From positions 1-64,000 of the forward strand of contig UQKB01000001.1 of the NCBI GenBank assembly GCA_900541565.1: a stretch of 64,000 nt of DNA. The letters are read 5' to 3'. This document shows, piece after piece, positions 1 through 8,653 of this stretch; within the stretch, counting starts at the first letter, position 1, and every line of letters begins with the position of its first letter. The notes beneath the pieces are model-generated. The model was not told the DNA's origin, did no database searches, and worked only from the letters and a program-made list of their open reading frames with translations. This DNA is from an uncultured Oscillospiraceae bacterium. GTDB lineage: Bacteria; Bacillota; Clostridia; Oscillospirales; Acutalibacteraceae. The translations under genes and the position numbers were made by a program.

Positions 1-50
1 ATTATAATATATTAAATACAGAACTGTTGCCGGCAGAGAAAGGAGATATT

Positions 51-473
51 ATGAAAAAATATATAAAAACTGCGATAATAGTGGCGTGTATTGTAACAGC
101 AGCTGCAACGTGCAAGGCTTCTGCTATGGATTTGAACTATAATCTGAATCAAGAGTATGATGTATACAACACCAACGGCGTTGTCAACAGCGTATATGAT
201 ATTGGTTCGATTATGCCGTATGATGACGTGCGGGCACGCACCAGAGCAGATTCCACAGGTGGAATGAGTGTAACAGCACGCGCCATTATAACTGCGACAG
301 ACGGACAGACTAAGCGGATAGAAAGCAATCAAAAGAATGTATCTGGCTGGGTGGACAGCGGCTGGGTACAGATAGATGGGCAAGACTATGCAAAAGTAGT
401 ACAACACCAGGCTTACCGCAAGTTTATTGCTACCAATGCATTAGACAAAGCATACGAATACTATATTACATAG
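51..473 (+). CDS. small secreted protein of unknown function
   Basis: Encodes about 140 aa. I chose the ATG at 51 because AGGAGAT lies just upstream; an in-frame ATG at 27 has no such site. Residues 1-30 form a signal peptide (Lys-rich start, hydrophobic core, ends near CKASA). The mature part is polar, with a VTARA stretch and three Trp/Tyr-rich segments, and contains no cysteine. I do not recognise a family. It precedes two FtsX-like permeases and an ATPase, an arrangement like lactococcin-972-type bacteriocin operons or MacB-like export units, so it may be the transported or sensed protein. That role is inference from position only. A decayed relative lies at the other end of the operon (3591-3747). 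Confidence 0.7.
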   Translation: MKKYIKTAIIVACIVTAAATCKASAMDLNYNLNQEYDVYNTNGVVNSVYDIGSIMPYDDVRARTRADSTGGMSVTARAIITATDGQTKRIESNQKNVSGWVDSGWVQIDGQDYAKVVQHQAYRKFIATNALDKAYEYYIT

Positions 474-546
474 TCTATAAAAATAAAATGTAATTAAATA
501 CCGGCACAGTTCGTTTACATTTGAGTAAGAGCAAAAGAGGATTGGT

Positions 547-1650
547 ATGAAGACATTACGCCTTGTGGCATCGAGGTTTTTTCTTTATTTTACGAATAAT
601 AAAATTATTTTTGTCTTGTTTCTTTTGGGTGGGATTGCCTGCTCTATTGCGTTTATCCATTTTTATGGAAACGGAACCAGCTATAAAAAAGTACAGGCAG
701 AGGACAACGCTTCGTTGCGATATTACGCCCTGGAGTTTCAGCAGCCTGTTCCGCAGCCGGAAGTTGATCAAGAAGTTCTGCATAATGAAAATATTTGCGA
801 CATAGAACTTGCACATGCGCTTGTACAGGAGGAAATGCCCATTTCCATAGAAGGCAACAGACGCTTTTTTATAAAAACAAAAATGCAAAATGGCGCACCG
901 CTGTATGCGGAAAAGGGACGAGTCGCCTTTACACAGCAAGAGCTTGCGCAGGCGCAGCGGGTGGTTATCCTGCCGGGAATGGTGGAGGCGTTGTATGAGG
1001 TGGAAATTGGCAGTACCATGCGCATTCTTGGAGAAGCGTTTACAGTAATTGGGATGTCTACAGATATGGAGGGATTTTATATCCCTTTCTCTGTTTTTGA
1101 GCAATGGGGTCTTTCTGTGTCTGAATTTTCGGTAACGCTTGACCAAAAGCTCAGTGTTGCAGACAACAATGCGTTTATTGCACAGCTGCATAATGCTTAT
1201 CCTACGGCCGTTTTGACACAGTCTCCCTCCAATTATTATAGTTTGGCAAGCGAAAGATTTTCTTTGCAGCTCTTTTCCATATCGGTAGCGTATATTGTAG
1301 CTTCGCTCTCCTTTATGTTTTTAATGAAATTTATGCTCGACCGCAATAGCAGGGAAAACATTATTTTTTCAATCGTTGGCGCCTCCAGAGCCGCAGTGCT
1401 GCGGGTTTTGGTTTTGGAAACGGCCTTTTTATCGTCCTGTGCGGCGGTGCTTGCCATTTTACTGCACGCGGCGCTGTACAAGCCCTTTTTCAGCCGGCTG
1501 AACGTTTTTGAAAATCTGACGTATACCGTTTGGGATTATGTCGTAATATGGCTTTGTGTAACCTTGCTTTCTTGTCTGGCGGCTGTCCCATTTGCATACC
1601 GGTACATAAAAAGCTCCCTTGTGGAGAATAAAAACAGGTTCAGCATATGA
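547..1650 (+). CDS. FtsX/MacB-like ABC transporter permease
   Basis: A 367-aa membrane protein with the FtsX-like layout: one N-terminal membrane segment (about residues 13-33), an extracellular domain of about 200 residues, then three membrane segments in the last 130 residues. It should pair with the ATPase at 2908 and the second permease at 1676. FtsX-type permeases in MacB-like systems act mechanically on extracytoplasmic substrates rather than as classic channels (family knowledge). An AGAGGA site precedes the ATG. Substrate unknown; the small secreted protein upstream is the obvious candidate. Confidence 0.75.
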   Translation: MKTLRLVASRFFLYFTNNKIIFVLFLLGGIACSIAFIHFYGNGTSYKKVQAEDNASLRYYALEFQQPVPQPEVDQEVLHNENICDIELAHALVQEEMPISIEGNRRFFIKTKMQNGAPLYAEKGRVAFTQQELAQAQRVVILPGMVEALYEVEIGSTMRILGEAFTVIGMSTDMEGFYIPFSVFEQWGLSVSEFSVTLDQKLSVADNNAFIAQLHNAYPTAVLTQSPSNYYSLASERFSLQLFSISVAYIVASLSFMFLMKFMLDRNSRENIIFSIVGASRAAVLRVLVLETAFLSSCAAVLAILLHAALYKPFFSRLNVFENLTYTVWDYVVIWLCVTLLSCLAAVPFAYRYIKSSLVENKNRFSI

Positions 1651-1675
1651 CAAAATTGTAAAACAGAGGTATCGT

Positions 1676-2911
1676 ATGAAAAATATCCGTCTTATTTTGA
1701 ATTTTTACAGCCAAAATAAGCTGCCGGCGGTAATAATGTTTGTAACATATACGCTCGCGCTGATGATTGTCGTGCTGTCAGTGGGGGAATACAGGTACAT
1801 AACATACAGTCGCGACCAGTTTATAAACCTTGCAAACAAAGAGTTGCTGTACTGCATGCCCCAGATGAACTACGGGAAAATGATGGAGTTGGAGGGGGAT
1901 TCGCAGCGTGTGTTTATTCAGCAAATGGAAGATGAAGCGGCAAAGTACAAAGCCTATCAGCCGTTTTCCACAATTTCACATATTAATCTAGTGTACAATG
2001 GCCAGTTCGAAAAGGGTTATTTATATAGTGAACAGCTGCTTGCAACCCAGCGGGTCAATCTGGCCGAGGGAAATTGGTTTGCGCAGTACGACGCAAACGC
2101 AGACTATTTTGACGTGATTTTGTCGGGCCAGCGCTATGCCGATAAACAGTTGGGCGAAGTTTTTGAAGTGAGCATATTAACCGATTCCTTGCAGGAATAC
2201 CCAATTCGGGTGCGCGCAGTTGGTCGCCTGAGTCCGCCCAACATGTTGCCAAGCTTTTCGATGAGCGGTTCCAATATAACTGCGAATAATTTATATGAGA
2301 GCTTTTATGGCCTTGTGTTTATGGAAAACGACAGGTTGCTCAAAACACTTGATCAAAGCAAAACGCATACCTCCACCTACAGCAGTTTTATGGCCACGAT
2401 GGATCCGTCTGCCACCGCAGCGGAAAAAGAAGCATATTTGGAATTTTTAAAGGCGCAGGGGATTGTTACCACCTATGACGAAATTTTAGAGAATACGGTG
2501 CCTGTTGTGGAAGAAAAGTTACGCCGAACGCTGCCAACACCTATTTTCTTTTTAGTAATTGTTACCATTGCATGCGTTAGTGTAGCCGTGCTGTTTGTCC
2601 ATAAAAAGCTCGGCGAATACGCGATCTATTATTTATGTGGGTGCAGCCGCGGAAAAACGTACATGTATATGCTGTTGGGTATTGGACTTATCAGCGCTGT
2701 GGGCGCAGGATTGAATATGCTGCTTTGCATATCGTACCCAATGCTTGCTTCCCTGGGAATTTTAAGTTTAGGAAACGTTTTGCTGGACAACTGGTCGCTA
2801 ACTTTTATTGCTTTATATGCCGCTTTTACGATTTTGCTGTCTGTAAGCATACCGTTTATTACATTTAGGAAAAATACGCCGATTGAAGTGTATAGGAGAT
2901 TTGAGTCATGA
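1676..2911 (+). CDS. FtsX-like ABC transporter permease (second subunit)
   Basis: A 411-aa protein with one N-terminal membrane segment (about residues 18-40), a long extracellular domain and three C-terminal membrane segments. The ATG at 1676 follows a purine-rich ACAGAGG site; an in-frame ATG at 1619 would lie inside the upstream gene. It has the same topology as the upstream permease but little obvious sequence identity, so the transporter is probably a heterodimer. Its stop overlaps the start of the ATPase gene by 4 bases, implying translational coupling. Confidence 0.75.
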   Translation: MKNIRLILNFYSQNKLPAVIMFVTYTLALMIVVLSVGEYRYITYSRDQFINLANKELLYCMPQMNYGKMMELEGDSQRVFIQQMEDEAAKYKAYQPFSTISHINLVYNGQFEKGYLYSEQLLATQRVNLAEGNWFAQYDANADYFDVILSGQRYADKQLGEVFEVSILTDSLQEYPIRVRAVGRLSPPNMLPSFSMSGSNITANNLYESFYGLVFMENDRLLKTLDQSKTHTSTYSSFMATMDPSATAAEKEAYLEFLKAQGIVTTYDEILENTVPVVEEKLRRTLPTPIFFLVIVTIACVSVAVLFVHKKLGEYAIYYLCGCSRGKTYMYMLLGIGLISAVGAGLNMLLCISYPMLASLGILSLGNVLLDNWSLTFIALYAAFTILLSVSIPFITFRKNTPIEVYRRFES

Positions 2912-3588
2912 TCAAGCTGGAACATATCAATAAATTTTATAAGCTGGGAAGCCTGCGCTTTCAGGCGCTCAAAGATGTCAATTTAACAATTAAAAAGGGT
3001 GAGTTTATAGCGGTACAGGGAAAATCCGGCGCAGGGAAATCTACGCTTTTGCATATCCTGGGGTGTTTGGATCGTTATGATTCCGGCACATATATGTTTG
3101 ATGGAATCGATATAGCATCGCTTAATGACCGTAAGAATGCTAAGCTCAGAAACGAAAAAATTGGCTTTGTTATGCAGGATTTTTCGCTAATCAATCATAA
3201 AAAAGTCAGCTTTAATGTTATGCTTCCGCTGTTTTTTAATCGTACTCCAAACAAAAAAATGAGGGAAATGGCCTTTACAGCGCTGCAGGCTGTAGATATA
3301 GTAGACCAGGCGGACAAAAAAGCAAACCAGCTTTCCGGTGGGCAGCGCCAGAGGGCAGCTATTGCGCGAGCCATTGTCAATAATCCATCTGTCGTGCTGG
3401 CAGACGAGCCGACAGGCGCGCTGGATGCGAAAACATCTAAAGACATTATGGAACTGTTGAAAAAATTAAATCAAAACGGTATGACCATTATAGTTGTAAC
3501 GCATGACGAAGCGGTTGCATCGTATTGCGACAGAAAAATTGTAATAAGCGACGGAATAATTCAAAACCAGGGTATACAATCCCAATAG
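2908..3588 (+). CDS. ABC transporter ATP-binding protein, LolD/MacB type
   Basis: A 226-aa cytoplasmic ATPase. Walker A is GKSGAGKST, the ABC signature is LSGGQRQR, Walker B is VVLADEPTGALD, and the switch His lies in VTHDE. Length and motif wording match the LolD/MacB/FtsE class that energises FtsX-type permeases. It overlaps the upstream permease by 4 bases (ATGA). Together with 547 and 1676 it forms a complete transporter. The 3' end runs directly into a remnant resembling the first gene of the operon. Confidence 0.88.
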   Translation: MIKLEHINKFYKLGSLRFQALKDVNLTIKKGEFIAVQGKSGAGKSTLLHILGCLDRYDSGTYMFDGIDIASLNDRKNAKLRNEKIGFVMQDFSLINHKKVSFNVMLPLFFNRTPNKKMREMAFTALQAVDIVDQADKKANQLSGGQRQRAAIARAIVNNPSVVLADEPTGALDAKTSKDIMELLKKLNQNGMTIIVVTHDEAVASYCDRKIVISDGIIQNQGIQSQ

Positions 3589-3590
3589 CA

Positions 3591-3747
3591 TATGCAGAAA
3601 TATCGGCAGGACAAGTACATATTACTGCACGTGTAGCCACGCAAGGAATGGTGTTAGAAAACAGGACAAAGAATGTATATAAAAATGTAGTTATAGATTG
3701 AAAAAGCTGTTTTTGCTACAGCTTATCAAGATGCGCGCAAGGCATAA
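3591..3747 (+). pseudogene. decayed copy related to the secreted protein at 51-473
   Basis: Frame beginning at 3591 reads AYAEISAGQVHITARVAT and further to NVYKNVVID plus stop at 3699. A shift by one base at about 3695 continues as IEKAVFATAYQDARKA and stops at 3745-3747. The pattern S/H-x-TAR, then xKNV, then an Ala/Tyr-rich end, parallels the C-terminal half of the secreted protein at 51-473. No start codon is visible and the 5' part is replaced by the ATPase gene. A strong terminator follows at once, as expected for the former last gene of this operon. The match is by eye and weak. Confidence 0.4.
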
Positions 3748-3752
3748 ATTCA

Positions 3753-3784
3753 GCCGGCCCCGTATTGATACGGGGCCGGCTTTT
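3753..3784 (+). terminator. intrinsic terminator of the FtsX/ABC operon
   Basis: A perfect 12-bp GC-rich stem (GCCGGCCCCGTA paired with TACGGGGCCGGC), a 4-base loop TTGA and a TTTT tail on the plus strand. Confidence 0.85.
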
Positions 3785-3833
3785 AAATGAAAGCGGAAAA
3801 ATCCGTTTTAACGTTAAACGCCCGTTTGGCGCG

Positions 3834-5585
3834 TTATTTTTTGCTGTGAGCGCTAAACACAATGCCGCGGTTTCCGTCGAGCTTAACGGTGGTTCCGCTT
3901 TTTAACAGCTTGGTTGCATTTTTTGCTCCTACAATCACAGGCTTATCCAAAGCGAGGCAGACGACAGCCGCATGGGAATTAATCCCGCCTGTTTCAGTGA
4001 TGATGCCGCTTGCTTTACGCATAAGCGGTAAAATCTCGTTGGTTGTTTTGGGGATGACAAGAATGTCCCCGTCCTTAAAGTTTTCCCAAGCGTCCTCTTC
4101 AGAGCGGCATACGCACAGCCTGCCATATACGCTGTTGTGATTGACGGCCATGCCGGAAACCAGCACGTCCCCAACCAAATGGACCTTAAGCATGTTGGTT
4201 GTGCCGGAAACACCCAGGGGGATCCCGGCGGTAATAACGGCAAGATCGCCGTTGTGCACATATCCTTCCTTCTGGGCGACCGATACCACATGCTCAAACA
4301 GCTCGTCTGTGTTGTCCTTTTCATCTACCAAAATGGGAATGACACCCCAGGATAAGTTCATTTGCCTTAAAACCTTTGGCTCTGTCGTACCGCTGATGAT
4401 AGGGCATGCAGGGCGGAATTTAGAGATCATTCTTGCGGTTTGCCCCGTTTTTGATACGGTAAGAATTGCAACAGCGCCCAGATCATGCGCGGTCGTACAG
4501 GTAGCATGCGAAATAGCAGAGGTCACGTCGGGACGCTCGGGAATATCTCTTTTTCGAAATTTTTCGATATAGTCAATGTCGCGCTCCGTGCGCTCTGCGA
4601 TAATTGCCATGGTTTTTACAGCCTCAACCGGGAAAAGCCCGGCTGCGGTTTCACCACTGAGCATGATCGCGCTTGTGCCGTCATAGATTGCATTTGCAAC
4701 GTCTGTCGCTTCCGCACGGGTAGGGCGCGGATTTTTCATCATAGAATCCAGCATCTGCGTAGCGGTGATCACCTGCTTACCGGCCGAATACGCTTTGGCA
4801 ATCAGCTTCTTTTGAATAATCGGGATTTCTTCCATGGGAATTTCTACGCCCAGGTCGCCCCTTGCAATCATGATTCCGTCGGATACGCGGATAATTTCAT
4901 CAATATTTTCCACACCTTCGGAATTTTCAATTTTTGCGACAATTCGAATATTGTTACAGTTGTTTTTTTCAAGCTCACCGCGCAATTGTATAATATCCTC
5001 GGCAGAGCGCGTAAAAGAAGCGGCGACAAAATCAAAATCCTGCGCTACGCCAAACGCAATATCGGCTTTATCCTGTTCGCTGATAAACGGCAGGGAAAGA
5101 GCCACGCCGGGAACATTAATCCCCTTATGCGTTGCAACGGTCCCTCCGTTGACAACATGGCAGACAATATCTGTTTTTGTCACGTCGGTTACCTTCATTT
5201 CAATCAGGCCGTCGTCAATTAAAATGCGCGAGCCGCGTTGAACATCCTTTGGAAGGTCTTTAAACGTAATGCTGCACCGGGTTTCATCCCCCTCTACGTC
5301 TTCTGTCGTCAGGGTAAATGTCTGGCCGGTTTCCAAATTGACTTTGTTGTTTTTAAAACGGCCGGTGCGGATTTCCGGGCCTTTTGTATCCAGCAAAAGG
5401 GCAACCGGTATATTTAGTTCGGCACGCAGCTTTTTTATCATATCTGCCCTGCGCTTATGGTCGCTGTGTTCGCCATGCGACATATTCATACGCGCAACCG
5501 CCATACCGTTGAGCATAAGCTGCCGCAGTACCTCTTCATCGTCTGTTGCGGGGCCCAGTGTGCAGATGATTTTTGTTTTCCTCAT
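3834..5585 (-). CDS. pyk: pyruvate kinase with C-terminal swivel domain
   Basis: A 583-aa enzyme converting phosphoenolpyruvate and ADP to pyruvate and ATP, the last step of glycolysis. The N-terminus RKTKIICTLGPA, the MARGDLGVEIP motif, the substrate-site ATQMLDSM stretch and the TAAGLFPVEA region are standard. Residues of about 495-575 add the PEP-utiliser swivel domain, with GGINSHAAVV carrying its His, as in Bacillus-type pyruvate kinases of about 585 aa. Stands alone, with its own promoter at 5648-5676. Confidence 0.97.
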   Translation of the reverse strand: MRKTKIICTLGPATDDEEVLRQLMLNGMAVARMNMSHGEHSDHKRRADMIKKLRAELNIPVALLLDTKGPEIRTGRFKNNKVNLETGQTFTLTTEDVEGDETRCSITFKDLPKDVQRGSRILIDDGLIEMKVTDVTKTDIVCHVVNGGTVATHKGINVPGVALSLPFISEQDKADIAFGVAQDFDFVAASFTRSAEDIIQLRGELEKNNCNNIRIVAKIENSEGVENIDEIIRVSDGIMIARGDLGVEIPMEEIPIIQKKLIAKAYSAGKQVITATQMLDSMMKNPRPTRAEATDVANAIYDGTSAIMLSGETAAGLFPVEAVKTMAIIAERTERDIDYIEKFRKRDIPERPDVTSAISHATCTTAHDLGAVAILTVSKTGQTARMISKFRPACPIISGTTEPKVLRQMNLSWGVIPILVDEKDNTDELFEHVVSVAQKEGYVHNGDLAVITAGIPLGVSGTTNMLKVHLVGDVLVSGMAVNHNSVYGRLCVCRSEEDAWENFKDGDILVIPKTTNEILPLMRKASGIITETGGINSHAAVVCLALDKPVIVGAKNATKLLKSGTTVKLDGNRGIVFSAHSKK

Positions 5586-5647
5586 TTTTGCAGCATCCTT
5601 TCATTGAGAAATGGCGTATCTTGTTAAAATTTTAACCACACAGAGGT

Positions 5648-5676
5648 ATTATACAATATTTGGATTCCTATAACAA
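5648..5676 (-). promoter_or_regulatory. probable pyk promoter
   Basis: Minus strand reads TTGTTA, 17 bases, TATAAT, about 60 bases upstream of the pyk start codon. The rest of the gap up to 5912 is AT-rich with no gene that I can see. Confidence 0.6.
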
Positions 5677-5912
5677 GCATTTCCCAAAAATCAGAAAAGT
5701 TTTACATATCCTTTATATTTTTTGCGGGCAAACAAAATTTTTAAGCGGCAAAAAATAAAAATTGCGGAAAAATTGTTATGGAAGCAAGCTGTGTCCGTAA
5801 GCTATAGAACATCATAAAAAAACATCATATAAAGTGGGTGCAAAAAAGCGGTTGCGCTGATTTTTTCAAATACTCTATTTTATTTTTACAATTTCTTTCC
5901 GTACAAAATACG

Positions 5913-5941
5913 TTGACGTATATGAAAAAATATGGTATAAA
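5913..5941 (+). promoter_or_regulatory. probable promoter of the dockerin pair
   Basis: TTGACG, 17 bases, TATAAA. It leaves a leader of about 190 bases before the ATG at 6141. I see no known riboswitch consensus in that leader. Confidence 0.6.
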
Positions 5942-6140
5942 ATAAGTGTAAAAAATAAAAATTTTGTTTATATTCGTTGAATTTTCGTGTTAAAAAGCAA
6001 TAGGCAAGCATTTTGTGCAGCAGGGAGGTGAAAAATACAAAAGCAGAGGACGGGACAAAAAGCAATAAGCAGAGGCGTTTATCTTATGCATGGGGGTACT
6101 TTCACGTAACCAAACCGCATTTTTAAGGAGGAATCGAAAC

Positions 6141-6758
6141 ATGAAAAAACAAAAGCTGGTATGTATGATCATAGCCATTCTGCTGCTGTGCAGCGCAATG
6201 GTACTGCCCGCAAGCGCGCAGGCGCAGCAGCCCGATGAAGCCGCGCTGCTGCAGGTGTTTAAGGCATATCTGGATGAAAACAAAGTAGCGTATCAAGAAT
6301 GGGAAGAGCTGGTGTTTGTGGAACCCATTACACAATCAAACGGCTGGACAATCTTTTATGGGACATCTGGCATATCTAACCCGATGGGCGGGCTGGAACG
6401 TATTGGTCAATATGTGTTTGCAAGCTCTTCGTGGGAAATACCATATATCATTGCACTGTACGCGGAAAAAGACGGCAATATATTTACTCTGAAAGAAGCT
6501 TATGAGGCAGGGGAAATAGATATAGAGGCAATAGCAAACACAACGTCCAGGTATATAAACGTTTATTTTGCCGGAGACACAAATACAGACGGAGCAGTGA
6601 CCATTGCAGACGTTATAAATGTACAAAATGTAATTGTAAAGAAAACACACATAGAAACGCCCTTTACACAGGATTGTTTTTATGATTACAACGCTGACGG
6701 CGAAGTTACGCTCCAAGATGTTTTGGCAATGCAAAAATATATAGCAAAGGTAGCTTAA
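6141..6758 (+). CDS. secreted dockerin-domain protein
   Basis: A 205-aa protein. The ATG at 6141 is preceded by AAGGAGG; the in-frame ATG at 6090 lacks one. Residues 1-27 are a signal peptide ending VLPASA. Residues of about 30-135 form an unassigned domain. The C-terminal 60 residues are a type-I-like dockerin with two Ca-binding loops, GDTNTDGAVTIADV and DYNADGEVTLQDV, each followed by a helix (LAMQKYIAK in the second). Dockerins plug enzymes or surface factors into cohesin scaffolds (family knowledge). Its paralogue follows 48 bases downstream. Confidence 0.85.
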   Translation: MKKQKLVCMIIAILLLCSAMVLPASAQAQQPDEAALLQVFKAYLDENKVAYQEWEELVFVEPITQSNGWTIFYGTSGISNPMGGLERIGQYVFASSSWEIPYIIALYAEKDGNIFTLKEAYEAGEIDIEAIANTTSRYINVYFAGDTNTDGAVTIADVINVQNVIVKKTHIETPFTQDCFYDYNADGEVTLQDVLAMQKYIAKVA

Positions 6759-6806
6759 AGCAAGACAGTAACAAGGTTTTAGATGAATTTGTTTGGGGAG
6801 GAAATC

Positions 6807-7415
6807 ATGATGAAGAAACTAGAGTGTTTTCTGTTAACGTGTCTGCTGCTGTGCAGCATGTTTATGCTGCCGGTCAGCGCGCAGGAGCAGCAGCCCGATG
6901 AAGCCGCGCTGCTGCAGGCGTTTGGAAATTATCTGAATGCGCAGGGGATAGAATATGGTTCTGAAGAAGGATTGTTATTAGAATATATAACCGATTCAAA
7001 CGGATGGACCGTGTTTTGTGGAGCAGTTGTCGGCGAGCCTGCGCCGCAATCTGACCGTATAGGGGATTATGTCTTTTTTTCCACGTCATGGTATATCCCC
7101 TATAAGATTGGCCTGTTTGCAGAAAAAGACGGAGTTGTGCTTACACTAAAAGAAGCCTATGAGGCAGGGGAAATTGATATAGATGCCATAGCACAAACGG
7201 ATTCCCCCTATATACAAACCTATTTGCCCGGCGATACGGACATGGACGGGGAAATAACAGTGGAGGATGTATTAACCGTCCAGAAGATTACAGCTAAAAA
7301 AACAGATATGGATCCGTCTTACGCCGGCTTTAACCTTTGTGATTATACGGGGGATCAGGTGATTAATGTGCAGGACGTTCTGGCAATGCAAAAATATGTG
7401 GCAAAGGTGGCATGA
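6807..7415 (+). CDS. secreted dockerin-domain protein (paralogue)
   Basis: A 202-aa paralogue of the preceding gene. GGGGAGG precedes ATGATG, so translation may begin at 6807 or 6810. The signal peptide ends MLPVSA. The same unassigned domain follows (PDEAALLQ, TDSNGWTVF, LKEAYEAGEIDI all shared). The C-terminal dockerin has loops GDTDMDGEITVEDV and DYTGDQVINVQDV. The second loop is less acidic than in the first copy, which could change calcium binding or partner choice. Probably co-transcribed with the upstream paralogue. Confidence 0.85.
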   Translation: MMKKLECFLLTCLLLCSMFMLPVSAQEQQPDEAALLQAFGNYLNAQGIEYGSEEGLLLEYITDSNGWTVFCGAVVGEPAPQSDRIGDYVFFSTSWYIPYKIGLFAEKDGVVLTLKEAYEAGEIDIDAIAQTDSPYIQTYLPGDTDMDGEITVEDVLTVQKITAKKTDMDPSYAGFNLCDYTGDQVINVQDVLAMQKYVAKVA

Positions 7416-7576
7416 AGTCAAACGGCAGGCCTTCACAGCGACCGGTTTATCTGGACAATTCTAAACAGCAGTATAGTTATACTTTTTTCAGACAGCTTGC
7501 AGTAAGTTGCAGACAATCGATAGAGTCAAAAAAACCGTTGCGTATCAAGAAAATTTTTGAAAATAAAAATTTTTTC

Positions 7577-7605
7577 TTGCATTTTTGAACCCTTTGTGAT
7601 AAAAT
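7577..7605 (+). promoter_or_regulatory. probable rpmE promoter
   Basis: TTGCAT, 17 bases, TAAAAT, some 40 bases before the rpmE start codon. Confidence 0.6.
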
Positions 7606-7645
7606 CCAAATGTTACTACGGTTTCAGCGAAAGAGGTGAAAGAAG

Positions 7646-7849
7646 ATGAAAGAGAATATCCATCCCAAGTATGAGCAGACAACCATCACCTGTGCTTGCG
7701 GCAATGTGATTGAAACGGGCTCAACGAAAAAGGATATCCGTGTGGAAATTTGTTCCAAGTGCCACCCGTTCTTCACAGGCAAGCAAAAGCTCGTTGATAC
7801 CGGCGGTCGTGTTGACAGGTTTAAAAAGCGCTACGGTATGGGAAAATAA
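7646..7849 (+). CDS. rpmE: 50S ribosomal protein L31
   Basis: A 67-aa ribosomal protein beginning MKENIHPKY, the typical L31 start. It carries the zinc-type cysteine set (Cys16, Cys18, Cys36, Cys39) with CACGN and CSKCHPF, so this is the zinc-binding paralogue rather than the Cys-free YtiA type. Followed closely by a strong terminator. Confidence 0.97.
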   Translation: MKENIHPKYEQTTITCACGNVIETGSTKKDIRVEICSKCHPFFTGKQKLVDTGGRVDRFKKRYGMGK

Positions 7850-7862
7850 AATTTGTTTTTTA

Positions 7863-7900
7863 CAAGGCGGCACAGTAAAAAATGTGCCGCCTTGTTTTTT
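7863..7900 (+). terminator. rpmE terminator
   Basis: A 12-bp stem CAAGGCGGCACA/TGTGCCGCCTTG, an 8-base loop and a TTTTTT tail. Confidence 0.9.
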
Positions 7901-7922
7901 CTGTAGGAAAGGGGAACGCACC

Positions 7923-8552
7923 TTGGAAGATTGCTATAAAACAGTGGAAAAGCCTGCGCAGGATGAATTTACACAGCGCCGTTCACGTTTTATTGGGTAT
8001 TGCCACCCTGTGCAGACACAGCAGCAGGCCCAGCAGTTTATTCAACAAATTAAAAGCCTGCACTGGGACGCCACCCATAACGTATATGCGTATATCCTGC
8101 GCAGCGGGGAGCAGCGTTACAGTGACGACGGCGAGCCGCAGGGAACGGCAGGCGTTCCTTGCCTGGAAGTTCTGCGTAAAAGCGGGCTTGTAGACGCAGC
8201 AGTTGTTGTTACACGGTATTTTGGCGGAGTTTTGCTTGGTGCAGGAGGCTTGGTGCGTGCGTATTCCCATGGGGCAAAGCTTGCAATAGAGGCCAGCGGC
8301 ATAGTGGATATGCGCCTTTGCGCGCTCTGTACGGTGCGCTGTAGCTATGACCAGTATGGGAGGATCGCATCCCTGATCCCACAGTGCGGCGGTGCAGTGG
8401 AGGATACGTCTTTTACAGATGACGTTTGCATAAAATTTCATGTAGCGCAGGATGGGCTGCCGTTTTTTGAAAAGCAGCTTTCAGAGGTTACCAGCGGGCA
8501 AATCCGGACGGAAACGATCGGGAAAGCGTATTTACCGGTAAAAAACAGATAA
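7923..8552 (+). CDS. YigZ/IMPACT family protein
   Basis: A 209-aa protein. I placed the start at TTG 7923, 8 bases after AGGAAAGGGG, since the open frame further upstream overlaps rpmE and its terminator. The N-terminal UPF0029/IMPACT domain is clear: QRRSRFIGY, HWDATHNVYAY, DDGEPQGTAGVP, VTRYFGGVLLGAGGL. A shorter C-terminal domain follows. The family is widespread and linked to translation regulation (human IMPACT, E. coli YigZ), but its exact bacterial reaction is not established. Confidence 0.9.
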   Translation: MEDCYKTVEKPAQDEFTQRRSRFIGYCHPVQTQQQAQQFIQQIKSLHWDATHNVYAYILRSGEQRYSDDGEPQGTAGVPCLEVLRKSGLVDAAVVVTRYFGGVLLGAGGLVRAYSHGAKLAIEASGIVDMRLCALCTVRCSYDQYGRIASLIPQCGGAVEDTSFTDDVCIKFHVAQDGLPFFEKQLSEVTSGQIRTETIGKAYLPVKNR

Positions 8553-8653
8553 AAATAAAAAAATTTTTTAAAAGTTTGCAGGAAAGTAAAAACTTTTGTC
8601 GTATAGTATATTGAGTAGATTTCGCATATATTGGTGAAAAGGGGGCGTTTAAT

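Noticed and set aside
6028..6128. Possible leader peptide beginning at GTG 6028 in the dockerin leader
   Set aside because: The GTG overlaps the only GGGAGG, leaving no spacing, and the peptide has no recognisable pattern.
5942..6140. Possible riboswitch in the 190-base leader before the dockerin pair
   Set aside because: I compared it with c-di-GMP and other common consensus motifs and found no conserved core.
7710..7922. Longer N-terminus for the YigZ-like protein
   Set aside because: The upstream extension overlaps rpmE and its terminator and is not family-like; TTG 7923 has a proper ribosome binding site.
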